DNA of 64,000 nucleotides, from the NCBI GenBank assembly GCA_963422465.1, contig OY730169.1, positions 2,914,001-2,978,000 of the forward strand, in the 5' to 3' direction. Below, in pieces: positions 10,863 through 21,363 of the stretch (position 1 is the stretch's first letter; each line of letters starts with the position of its first letter). The notes beneath the pieces were generated by a model. That model was not told the origin of the DNA and ran no database searches. It saw only the letters and a list, made by a program, of their open reading frames with translations. The position numbers and the translations under genes are program-made. Source of the DNA: Lichina pygmaea. Taxonomy: Eukaryota > Ascomycota > Lichinomycetes > Lichinales > Lichinaceae.

Positions 10863-12106
10863 TCATCGCCACCCGCCCACTCTACCCTCATCCCACCGCT
10901 CTTTCTGCTCTCTGCGCAGATACCACGTCTCCTTTGCGCGTCGGTAGGCGCGCACAAAGTCTGCTACATCGGCGTCGTTGCCGAGCGTGTGGCCTACTCC
11001 TACTACTCCTCTTGAGACTCCTTCTCCGGCTGCTGCTGCTGCTGCTGCTGCTGTGGTTCCGGTTGCAGGCCAGTTTGTGGCATGAGCACCAGAATCACCT
11101 CGTCTTGATCGCGCATGAAGATGAGGAGGAGGATGATGAAGATGAAGATGAGAATGGAGATGGTGACCGCCTTCCAAGAACGACAGCTCAAGAGCCTGAC
11201 AGACGTCATCCTGCTCGGCGACGGCGGCGACGAGACGCTGGTACAGCGCCATGGGACTGAACGGTTCGAGAGCGCGGTCCATGTCCGACTGCTTGACGCG
11301 CCAGGTGCGTTCGAGGCCGTGCAGTTTGAGCAGGTGCGCCTGCGTCCGTGCGTGCACTTCCTGCAGCTGCCGCGTCAGGCGGTGCAGGTGCGTCGCGACG
11401 TCGACGTTGTGGGTCAGTTGCGCCTGGACCGGTTGGGTCGTTGCGAGCGCGTGGCTGGTCGGCGTCGTGAGCGTCGAGGTCGACATGCTGCGCAGCATGT
11501 CTGGCGCGTGAAGGAGGTGCGCGAGATCGGATTTCCTGAAGAGTAGAGTGATGTAAGCGGGTGGTCGGTCCGAGGGAGAGCGCTTGGACTGGGTCGCATC
11601 TCGTCTCAGGATGTAAGAGAGTGGCGTGACGTCGAGAGTTACATCGACTTTTCGAGGGGTGATGGGGGAGCGGGGTAGGGGGGGGGGGGGGGGGAGTTTG
11701 GGTCGCACGATTTCTCTCTGATTACGTCGGGAAGCCAGCCGGGTCCCGCCGGATCAGCGTCGTCGGCCGCATCGCCGGCCCGAGGAAGCACCAGCCCATC
11801 GGCCGGCCGGGCATGCAACAGGCCTCGATCGTCGAGTGTCGTTCCGAGGCCACGAGGGGTGGCATCACCGGCCCAATGCTCCTCGGACGCTCCTCGCACG
11901 CCCGACGAGGACGCACCATGTAGGCCTCCTGCCACGTTTGCATCCGTGCACGTATCGTAGCCTGGCATCGATAGCGCCGCCGCCACCGACGGAGATGCTT
12001 GCCCGACGTACGCATGGCGCTGTGCAGCCGGCTTCGGTGGGGGCGGAGGCGGAGGCGGAGGCGGAGGCGGAGGCGGGGGCGTTTGGAGAGTGCTGTTGCT
12101 GCTCAT
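10863..12106 (-). CDS. VPS37: ESCRT-I subunit Vps37 (Mod_r domain)
   Basis: Two exons, 12106-11709 and 11535-10863, joined by a 173-bp intron (GTGCGA...CTCTTCAG, phase 2) that contains the C run; 356 residues. The junction gives WLPDVIREKSKSDLAHLL, the expected shape of fungal Vps37 ahead of its helical part. The C-terminal half is a Mod_r domain: QLQEVHARTQAHLLKLHGLE, then RVKQSDMDRALEPFSPMALY, then FLEG, an Ala/His-rich insert, and VADFVRAYRRAKETWYLRRE ending KERWDEGRVGGWR. Vps37 joins Vps23, Vps28 and Mvb12 in ESCRT-I, which sorts ubiquitinated cargo into multivesicular bodies. The N-terminus is a Pro run followed by a disordered segment; the start is the first ATG before that run. Confidence 0.88.
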
Positions 12107-12573
12107 CGTGTCGGGTGCAGTAGCCTGGCAGTGGTTGCGTACCAGCAGTTCTAGCCTGACCGGGCAGTGCCGCGGTCGTCGTGGCGGACGGCGGCGTTGC
12201 CTCCGCAGAGTGTCGTCGGCGAAAGGTATGGCCGGCGCCCGAGTCTTGGGGTCGGGTCGGGTCGGAAAAGCAAGGCGCCGGAATACACAAAATTATACCG
12301 GTGAACCCGGCGCGCCCGGGATCTGCTTCTAGGCAGCTACCGGTAGGGTTCAAGGCTCGCGTGGCAATTTGCAGCTCAATATCGATCGTGTACGAGCACG
12401 GTGCTCGTTCAGAGGAAAAGAACCAGCTTGATAGCATGAATTACAATAGAATGGTATGCCCCGCCGCGTTACCGGCTCTCCGATGCATCAACGACCCGCG
12501 CCGGATCAATTGGCCGCACGAAGAATCTCCACAAGCCAGTCATGATCGTCCATCCCTCTCGCTGTCGCGCCGT
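12107..12573. other. Intergenic between VPS37 and the secreted-protein gene
   Basis: About 470 bp that should contain the VPS37 promoter (minus strand) and the 3' end of the neighbouring minus-strand gene. No further gene is supported. The nearby GGCGGAGGCGGA run (about 12045-12075) is the complement of the Pro codons of VPS37 exon 1. Confidence 0.5.
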
Positions 12574-13429
12574 CTACAAGAATGCAGCCACTCCCAGAAC
12601 ACCGACGAGACCGGCCATGCTGGCCGCCACGGCCCCGGTCGGCTTGGCAGCCGGATTCGAAGTGTTTGAGTCCTCGCTCGGCGGTGCCGCGGCGCTCGCC
12701 CGGGACGCCGAGGACAACTCGTCATCGCCGCTCGACTCGTCATCGCTGCTTGGCTCGTCATCGCCGCTCGGCTCGTCATCGCTGCTCAACGCGCCATCGC
12801 TGGCCACGGCGGTCGTTTCGGCCGTCCTCGTAGCGCTGGTCGTCACGGTCGACTCCTCTGTCTCGGTGGCGGTGTCCCCCGAGTCGTTCTCCCGGGATTC
12901 GAGCGCGGGGAGGCCTTCGGTGTACAGGTACCCGAGCGACGACAAGGCGCTCGCAACCGCAGATTCTTGCTCCTCCAGGTAGGACTGGACGACTGGGAGA
13001 GGGTCCGTGAAGAAGGCCGGAAAGCTGGTCTGGAACGCGCCGGCGGGGTTGGGCACGAGACTATAGTCCAGAGCCGTCGGCACGCCGGTCGAGATCGCGG
13101 CGATCACCTCGGGAGGTATGCTCGTCAGGATGTCCGCGATGCCGCCGTAGGCGGCCAGGACGCTAGAGTAGACGGCTTCATCGACGGTCTCGGTCATGCC
13201 GGCGACGGAAAACCTGGGGTTCGATCGTCAGCACCCTTTGCGGCTACTCGGTCCGCTCGACGGCGTTCCTGCGAGCAAGCGCACTCAAAGGAAAGACGTA
13301 CAGCACACTGAATGCAGAGTCTGCGTAGAAACCTAATTCGGTCTGCCTCTTCTCCAATGGCTTTGGCGAGGCCAGGGCCAGCGCGACCAGCAACGAGACG
13401 ACGAGCGCATCGGAAAGCATCTTGGACAA
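12574..13429 (-). CDS. Secreted Ser/Thr-rich protein, probable GPI anchor
   Basis: Exon 1 is 13429-13302 and exon 2 is 13213-12574, with an 88-bp intron (GTACGT...CCCCAG) that keeps the phase; 255 residues (an ATG at 13420 is an alternative start). The N-terminus is a signal peptide (MLSDALVVSLLVALALASP) followed by a Kex2-type LEKR site. A moderately conserved body (EAVYSSVLAAYGGIADIL) follows, then a Ser/Thr/Asp-rich stalk with six-residue repeats of SGDDEP / SSDDES type encoded by about 18-bp DNA repeats (12716-12790). The C-terminus is hydrophobic (AASMAGLVGVLGVAAFL) after a small-residue region, typical of a GPI signal or wall-anchored protein. The function is unknown; I infer a cell-surface role. 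Confidence 0.75.
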
Positions 13430-14220
13430 CTGTGATCGCAGCGATGAAGACCGAAGTGGGCGACAGAGATGCCGAAGAAAGAGTCGATTCGGAAAGGTGA
13501 GGATTAAGAGAGCCTCGGTGCTTACGTCCGGAAAGGCGCAGGACGGGCCTTACCTCCTTTTCAATGCCTCCTGCCCGGCATCGCAGGGTGTGTCTGCGGT
13601 TCTCGCTTACGCGCTGGCCACTCCGCGCCGCCAGCCCACTTACTGTAATACGTACGAGTACAGTACTGTACCGTAACATAATTGGTCCTAATCCTAAGAC
13701 TTGGCCCTGGCGAGCCGCAGGTAAGCTACTGTATCGGTGACCGTCGCGCCGGGGCCACAGAACGTAAGTTTTACGTATCGTACGTAGCGCACCGCAACCC
13801 AATTTCAGCCTCTCGCCCTACCGACCGGGATCGTCCCATGCAAGGCGGAGCGAAAAAGTACGAGTAAGGGCCTGTCCCATCTCTGTGCCGCTTCAGCGCC
13901 GACCCCCCCAACCGAGCGAGCCGGTGGCTCAGTGTGACCTGAAAGAGCGCGCGCAATTCATTTCGTCGCAAGGCTGATATTGTGACAAGGCAGTCAGTTG
14001 TACTATGTCCACCTACTGGTAAACACTTGATGCTATTATTGTGTGGAGGCAGACAGAGCCTTACTTGGACAGTGTACTTGCATGTTGTGGCCACAGGGCC
14101 AGGGCCGAGCCTGGCTTAGTCAGTAGTGTTAGGCAGCTGGATAGAAGGCCATGTGGCTCTTGAGTGGGTCTGGAATCTATCATTGTCAGGAGCGGCGCAG
14201 CTTGCGCGAGCGCCTGTCAT

Positions 14221-14275
14221 CTTGCTTAGCAGTCATGTGACTTGTATGCACCAAGTCACATGATCATTAAGCAAG
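14221..14275. repeat. Imperfect inverted repeat, 24-bp arms
   Basis: CTTGCTTAGCAGTCATGTGACTTG is matched, with four differences, by the reverse complement of CAAGTCACATGATCATTAAGCAAG across a 7-base gap. The inner 12 bp (TCATGTGACTTG) are perfect. It could be a regulatory dyad or the relic of a small foldback element. Confidence 0.6.
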
Positions 14276-14663
14276 ATTCATATAAGCAGGCCTCCCCTCT
14301 GACACTGGTTGAGAGGCCAGTTGTCAGTTTCTATCCATTGAGTAATACTCTACAGACTTACTTGACGGACAACACCTTTCAGGCACCTTCCAGTAGCCAC
14401 CTAGGCAGCAGCTATCCAGCTGAGTGTGTCTGTCTGTTCTGTTCTGTTCTGTCAACAGGCTGTCCAGCTGAGGGAGAGCTTTACCTAATGTCAAGAGGTA
14501 GATGTTGATGATGATCAATTGATTCCTATTGTACAAGAAGGTAAAGCTACAGAAGTGAAATGCAACACAGGTGGGTAAAAACATGAAAAGTGACACGAAG
14601 TCAGCTGACTTGTCACGTGGTCACGTGGCCAGGGGTGCTCGTCGTCTGCCCCGTGACACCTTG

Positions 14664-14825
14664 CTTGACTTGAAGAGATACCTAGCTTTATATGGTGTGG
14701 CTTGGCAAAGTGCATGTACTGATTTATGTGAGGGGAATGGAAGTACGAGGGGGCACCGAAGTAATATAATTTTTTTTACGTGCACAGTGCAGGGTACGTA
14801 CGTACAGTACCAGAGCAACTTTCTG
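14664..14825. repeat. Partial copy of the 745-bp TIR element
   Basis: It shares CTTGAAGAGATACCTAGCTT TATATG, GGGGGCACCGAAGTAA and GTACCAGAGCAA, in order, with the right part of the element at 57269-58013. The terminal ACGGACAATTACT block is missing, so this is a fragment. Confidence 0.5.
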
Positions 14826-15323
14826 TTCGATCGATTTCTAGCTAATTAAAAGATCGCGGAATTCTTCTCTGAGCGAGGAAGCTCACAGGGTAGCAATTGG
14901 CTGTTGTTCTTGCTAGCCCTGGTAATGCTGTCCAAGCCCTTGTAGAGAAGCCCCGTCACAGTTGAGTGTAGTTCTGTATGTCGTATGCGTATATCTCTGG
15001 CCATCGTGGTAGGCGCCCTCCTTTCTGTACTGTACGTGCAAAGTATCTAGTACATGTCACCTGTGCACGTTGACGAAACAGATCCGTAGCCGAACCCAAA
15101 ACACACCAAACCTTTGGGACGACCGGACAATAACGTCATCGTCGGTGGGGGCCCCGCAGTGACATCCACTCCAGAGTGCCATCACTCTCTTTCTCGCTTC
15201 TCGCAAACAACAAGGATCATCATGTATGATACCTGGGAGAATCACATCTCATCGTAATCCAGCGTGCACAGGTCCGGAAGTACGTCTCGTACAGTACGTC
15301 GAAACACTCACACTACCAGAGTC

Positions 15324-16481
15324 ATGGCGCCTCGAGGCACGATCCTCACATTGAACACGGCAGCCACAATCCCCGCCCTCGGCTTCGGTACGTGGCAGGA
15401 TCCCGAGGCCCAGGAGGTGGCCGTCGGCGAAGCCCTCAAGGCCGGTTATCGACACATTGACACGGCCAGAGTGTGAGTCTTGGCCTGGTCGTCCGTGGCG
15501 GAAGGTGCACACGCAGGTGAAGCTCATCCACACCGATCTGGGTCGTATAGGTACGGCACCGAGGCCGCCGTCGGAAATGCACTTCGGAAGAGCGGCGCCC
15601 GTCGAGACCAGGTCTTCCTGACGACCAAGATCTGGAACAACGACCACCACCCGGACGACGTCGAGGCTTCCCTCGACGCGTCTCTCAAGGATCTAGGCAC
15701 GGACCATGTCGACCTCTATCTGATCCATTGGCCGGTCGCCTGGGAGCGAGGCGATAACCTCTTCCCCAAAGACGACAAAGGCAAGATGAAGATGGCAGGT
15801 GTTGACTGCGTCGACGTGAGATGCTCTTCCTTCGAAGCTCATTCATGTCAACATTGGCTGATGGAAGGCCCTCCGGCAGACTTACAAGGCGATGGAGAAG
15901 CTCGTGGCCAAAGGCAAAGCCAAGGCCATTGGCGTCTCCAACTTCTCAAAGGCCGAGCTGGCTCGTCTCGTCGAGGAGACGAGCGTCGTGCCGGCTGTGC
16001 ATCAGGTCGAGCTTCATCCGTGGCTGCAACAAAAGGAGTTTGTGAGCTTTCACCGTCAGCACAACATCCACGTCACCCAGTACAGTCCCTTTGGCAACCA
16101 GAACGAGACGTACGGCAGCGATCTCGGCAAGTTGGTCGACGACCCTGTGCTGGTGGAGATTGGCGAGAAGTACAACAAGAGCGGAGCGCAAGTGGCACTT
16201 GGTTCGTGACCACCCCTGTCGCCTGCTTCGGCTGCTTCCTCGAGCCTCGCTGCTGACACGGTGCGCGTTAAGGCTGGGGTATCGCTCACGGCCGGAGCGT
16301 GATACCCAAGTCGAAGACACCAGAGCGCATTCGGACCAACTTCGACGGCGACTTTGAGCTGGCCAAAGAGGACGTACGCAGAATCGACGACGATCTCGAC
16401 AAGAAGTTGCGCTTCAACGATCCTTCTGCCAGCTTCGGACACGATTTCTTTTCCGATCTCGATGGGAAAAAGGAGGGGTGA
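15324..16481 (+). CDS. Aldo-keto reductase (AKR), NAD(P)H-dependent
   Basis: Four exons, 15324-15472, 15551-15815, 15880-16201 and 16273-16481, with introns of 78, 64 and 71 bp whose phases all agree; 314 residues. It is a (beta/alpha)8 aldo-keto reductase that reduces carbonyls with NADPH in the cytosol. The full catalytic tetrad is present: Asp46 and Tyr51 (YRHIDTARVYG), Lys76 (LTTKIWN) and His109 (YLIHWP). The cofactor signature VIPKSKTPERI lies near the C-terminus, and GVSNFSKAELARLV and VHQVELHPWLQQ are as in the Gcy1/glycerol-dehydrogenase-like subgroup. The length is normal. The substrate cannot be told; sugar, glycerol or short aldehyde reduction are all possible. Confidence 0.93.
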
Positions 16482-17812
16482 CGTGGCGATCTCCCTCCCT
16501 CGTGTCAAGAGCATGAAGACAGTTCTCCCGTAGCTTCTACTTGCTGTGTATAGACCTGGGCGAAGACGGTGCGCACGTACAGTACTCATGGAGAGCTCGA
16601 GGCATATATCCTCCAGCAAGGGGGTTCGATTTAGAAAAGAGCAAAGTCACCTTAGACCAATCGGCAGCACGGCAATTTTTTGCCTTCGCCTACAGGGATC
16701 TGGTCCCTTTACTGGTCTGTTAGCTGTGAGATGTGAACAAAGTCGCCAAAGCGGGTTGGTGATTTTCTCCTTCATGTTGGTGATACACACCATCGTACGG
16801 AAGTACGTGGTAGTAGCCATACGAACCACCATCGTCACCCCACCTGCTCGGATCTATACCGGTAACGGATGCGATGCTGAGGCTCAAAGAGTGTTGATTT
16901 CACATCTCATTCGACGGGTGGAACAAACCGTGAGAACGGCCTGGGCTCTTGTGTCTGTCTGTATTCTAGGCATGATCCCCTGAATACCATACGCTAGGCT
17001 TCGTACTGGTAGACATACGTACCAAAAAACAGGAGTTCGACGTAGTGTAGCGCTTGTAGGTACTAGAAGCCTGGCCAGGAGTCTAGCTTTAGGGGGCGAC
17101 GGTCTCCCCCAAAGCCCCTGTGGCGGAGCAGCCTAGAGTACTGTACGTACAGTACGTACGAAGGTACAGTGAATACCTCACGGAGCCTCCCAGACGTCCC
17201 CGAAGCCCCACCTGTGCTGGGACAAGTAAAGAGCCCAGATCTGTTTCGCGGCGAAACAGAGCCTGAAACACCCATCGGCGGCCCATCGCCCGGGTCCCGG
17301 TCGAGAGCGGGGTTGGACTGTGACTAAGCGCGCGCTAGTACAATACTCGTACGGACGTATTACTGTACTGTACACGGCGGCGTGCGTCTTTATACTGCAG
17401 CCCGTGGTTGGATAAAGAGGCCCCGTTTGGGCAAGTCGGCACGCGAATTCCCCGGTGGACCTGAAATGGAGATACATTGATCGCCACCGTGCCACTCACT
17501 CCGTCATCCCAAATTCTCGAAGAGGCTTGATTCGTCTCTTTTTTTTTCTTCCCTTCTCTCTGCGTAGGGAACGAGAAGGCTGGAGAGGCCAGCACCGAAG
17601 AATCACTCTGTACAATTCCTGTTTGTTGTCTGGAAGGCACTGGCACTGGCACTGGCACACTGGGTCATATCATCGGGCGAACGGTGGCGTCGTCTAAGAT
17701 AGCATGTCCCGAGTCCAACCGTGCTCGGAGTAGAAAGTGAGCCGAGGTGAATGACCCATCGGTCGTCGGTCTGGGCGACAGCTGCCCCCTTCGGATTCAC
17801 GATACCAGGACG
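16482..17812. other. Intergenic; no supported gene
   Basis: About 1.3 kb between two plus-strand genes. It contains GTAC-core palindromes (16790-16810, 16985-17030, 17135-17165, 17340-17375) and a short GGCACT repeat (17634-17660). No convincing frame on either strand. Confidence 0.55.
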
Positions 17813-19260
17813 ATGACGGGCTTCCTCCAGTCCCTTCGCGATGGGATCGGCATGCCGTCGAAGCGGATGGTCGGGTCGTACCTCTTCGACTGGATCATCC
17901 TCTTGTTAGTCTCGCCCCAAGACGATCGGGGCTTCGTGGTTGGCGTCACCCTCGGTACGACGGCTACTGACTGTACTGCGGAAGTGCCACCTTCGTCTGC
18001 GCGCTCTCGTTGTCGAGGGTGTCGCCGAACATGCAGGCCTTCTCTCTGGTCGACCCGAAGATCTCGCTGCCCTACAGCACCAGCACCAAGGTGCCGAACC
18101 TTGCCCTCTTCCTCATCGCCACCGTCGCGCCGACCATCATCCTCTTTGTGCTGTGCATGCTCTTCGTTCCTGGCCGCGCTGTCGACCCTCGTGCGCCTCG
18201 CGCCGTCAGGTGGCGCCGCAAGCTGTGGGCCTTGAACACAGCCTGGCTGGGCTTCGGCCTGGCTGTCGTCTCCGCCCAGCTGGTCACGGATCTGGCCAAG
18301 ACCTTCTTCGGCAAGCCTCGGCCGGACCTCTTGAGCCGCTGCAACCCGGACCTGGAGCGCATCAAGGAGAACACCGTCAGCGGTCTCGGAGACCGGCTCG
18401 GCGGCGGTGTCGTCATGGTCCGACATACCATCTGCAGGAGCGAGGTCGATCTGAAGGACGGCTTTCGGAGTTTTCCAAGCGGTCACGCTTCCAGTACGTC
18501 GAATCTCTCGACGTCGGTGCTTCTTCCGTCCGTCGTGCTGACTTCAGGCTGTCCAGTCTCTTTTGCTTCCATGACATACCTCACCCTCTGGATCTGCTCC
18601 AAGTTCTTCGTCGCCGTCCCCAAGTACGCTTACGGCCGACTCGGCCACGACGGTTCTCGACCGAGCTCTAGCGCTTCCGCGAGCCACCCGCCACCCCCCC
18701 TTCGGCACGCCGATCCGGATGGCCTGTCCACGTATCGAAAGAAACGTCGACGCCAGCCGTCAGAAGACGCTATGGATTACCTGTGCCCGGATGCCCCACC
18801 CTCACCCGTCGAGCACGAAGCCGCCGCTCCACCGCTGTACCTAGTCGTCCTCGCCTTCGTTCCGCTCGGCGTCGCCCTTTACGTCGCGGCGACGCGGTAT
18901 TCGGACTATCGGCATCACGGCTTCGACATTCTGTCGGGCTCGGTGCTCGGCGTGGCGTCCGCGTTCTTGGGCTTCCGCTGGTACCACTTGCCCATCCGGG
19001 ACGGGTCCGGCGGCTCCTGGACCGCTAGGGCACCGGACCGCGCCTTCGGCGTCGGCGTCGGCGTAGGAAGCTATGTTCACCTCGACGACGCCCGCTCGAC
19101 TGCTCGCGCCACCGGCAACCAGCCGCATCATCATCAACCTCTTCCGACGAACCAGGACGTCGAGCTCGGGGAGATACAACCCCCCGGCACCCTCGCTTGC
19201 ACCGCCGATGTCGGACGAAGGAACAGCGTACTACTCGCCGATGCGACACGATCGGTTTGA
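17813..19260 (+). CDS. PAP2-family lipid phosphatase (DPP1/LPP1-like)
   Basis: Three exons, 17813-17904, 17985-18493 and 18557-19260 (introns 80 and 63 bp); 434 residues. It is a polytopic membrane phosphatase of the diacylglycerol-pyrophosphate/phosphatidate type. The three PAP2 motifs are visible: KTFFGKPRP near residue 136, FPSGHAS near 194-200 with the second intron falling right after it, and TRYSDYRHHGFD near 313, where Thr replaces the usual first Ser of SRXXXXXHXXXD. The first intron also splits a membrane helix, and joining gives WIILFATFVCALSL. Between motifs 2 and 3 a Pro/Ser/Arg-rich insert of about 50 residues makes the loop longer than usual. The hydrophilic tail has about 85 residues. 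Expected at vacuole, ER or Golgi membrane. Confidence 0.88.
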
Positions 19261-21180
19261 CGGCGGGGTGGTGTGAACTCATTTCACCCGGACAGCAACC
19301 TTCTGTCTCCTGAGCAGCATCGTACATGGCGATCGTGACTCTTTTCGATTTGCATGTGCTCTCATTTTCATAGACCAGCGTGTGTTTTATGGGGGGGGGG
19401 GGGGGGGGGGGGGGATTCCAGCGTTGATAGCACGTGGAAATGATATCTATTGCTGCCAACCTCAGAAGATTCCGGTGTCGTTCCACAGCTCCCGACTTCC
19501 ATCAAGCCATCTCCTGGCTGGGCGACGACGCTGTCGTCGGCTGATGACCTATACTCTTCAGGCAATCGATGATATGAGCGGCCACTCATGTTTCATCGCC
19601 GACAGACATTGGAGCTGTATCAAAGATATCACTCCCGCATTCGGTGCAAGATGCTTCGTGCTGTCGCCCCGACCAGAAGAGCCACGCAGCTGACCTTCAC
19701 CGGAGCCTCAGTTCTCTTCTCGGCCCGAGCCGGCGTGAGCGTGTGACGGGCGGGCCAATCGGCAATGTAAGTCCCGTGGGCAGAATCACTCGCCCCGACG
19801 CCAATCTGGTTTCAAAGTTCTTCCGTACGGAGTACAGCTTCATCGAAGTGCTGCGGGTGGACGTCTACTCTTCTTCGAGGCTCCGCGGTCTCTGCATGGT
19901 CACATGAGGCGCGACCACACGAGGCAGCTCGAGGTGCCTCTGCAGGATCTCTCCACTTGGTCTCTTTAAGGGACTCGGATTGCGAGGGGTATTTGTGGCC
20001 TGAGGACTCTGGTGGGATTACACGGAGTCGAGTCACGTGATGTCACGTGGTCTTGTCACTCTTGGGAAAATGATCTTGGATGCAGTAATACGTACTTACG
20101 TGCGTACGTATCGTACGTATCCCATGGACAAGTGTCCGCCACCTGAGCCACATTGAGCAGTTGGCGGCACGGGCGGATCCACAAACTCTGTAGGGAGCTA
20201 CGTAATAACGTACGAGTACTCATACGTACGGAAGTATCAGGAAGGTATGGAGTACTCCGTACGTACTGTACTCCGTGCAGACTATGGAGATACAGTACAT
20301 ACAAGTACGCATGTACGTACCGACTACCTCCGCATACGTACGAAGGATTTCTTATCGCTATCAGCCGGAGAAATAAAGACCCGAGATCTACGGGGTGTTG
20401 GTACTCAAAATAGAGCAACGCTAATCCCAAAACAGCCTCGACGATGTCGACTAAATATAGAACGAAGCCTACTCAAGCTACCAGTCCCCGGTCCCTTCCA
20501 TGCGGTCGACCAACCCGACTTCTGGGACGGGGGCATGGACCGGATGGGCTGGATCAAATCACGTTAGATGAAGGGAATTAGCCATGACACATCTCGGGCC
20601 CGTTCCAGCCACCCATAACCGGATGCCATGCCAAGGCCCGCGACCGACCGCAACCGATCGGCCGAACCTTGGCCTTTCTTGCCCTACCAGTACACGCACG
20701 TACTGTACGGTGCCGTCACCGTGTGCCATGCGCTGCATTACGGGCACGCTACAGCACGGAAGCTGAGAGCGCCGTTTTTTTGCCGATGGGAAGGACGATG
20801 GAGAGATGGTGGGTGGGGGGGGGGTTGGCCCCCCTCCTTTCTCCGGTTTCATCTTACGTCCGCGATCATTTCTCTATGAACATGACTTGTTAGGTACCGC
20901 AGCAGCCTTTTCCGTCGCGCGCGTGGTCGTCGCGGACGCCTCAAACGGCAGATCAAAGCCGCGTCGTATGTACAGTACGTATGTAGCGCGTTCTGATCTT
21001 CACCTTTCCATGTCGCCGGTACGGATCGTGATGAGCTAACTCGGCTCAGATCGCCTCTTTCTGCATTCAACCGCCGCAGCAGCAGACCTGGCGAATTCTG
21101 TTGAGAGCTGCCTGACTCAGCCACGCCGTCACCATCACGTTGGGTCTTTGTCGGTGTGAGACCGGGAAAGAAGAGCTCGG

Positions 21181-21242
<62 letters not shown>

Positions 21243-21363
21243 TGTGTGTGTGTGTGTGTGGCAAGCTTCCTTAGACCCATCAGGGTCGCGCCTGTCGAAA
21301 ACGTGCTCTCGGAAGAGGCGTCTCCTTCCCGCCCTTGAATTTGGACACCGTTGAAGCATCCGG
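19261..21363. other. Intergenic; GTAC-rich, G tract, GA/GT microsatellite
   Basis: About 2.1 kb between plus-strand genes. It holds a G tract (19390-19413), dense GTAC-core palindromes at 20085-20345 (GTACTCCGTACGTACTGTAC) and a (GA)n(GT)n tract at 21185-21260 only about 100 bp upstream of the next start codon. No gene is seen. Confidence 0.55.
21185..21260. repeat. (GA)n followed by (GT)n microsatellite
   Basis: About 56 bp of uninterrupted GA followed by about 20 bp of GT, placed just upstream of the 21364 gene, where it would fall in the promoter or 5' untranslated region. Confidence 0.9.

Larger units (their letters stand above)
13430..15323. other. Intergenic, no gene; GTAC words and an inverted repeat
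   Basis: Nearly 1.9 kb between a divergent gene pair (secreted protein on minus, aldo-keto reductase on plus). It contains GTAC-core palindromes (13645-13675, 13760-13790, 14795-14812, 15025-15045) and an imperfect 24-bp-arm inverted repeat (14221-14275). A block at about 14664-14825 is shared with 57865-57975. No coding frame is convincing. Confidence 0.55.

Noticed and set aside
18072-18431. Long minus-strand frames opposite the PAP2, universal-stress and 52-56 kb genes
   Set aside because: They are antisense shadows in GC-rich coding DNA; the plus- or minus-strand partner has a recognised domain and consistent introns, the shadow has not.
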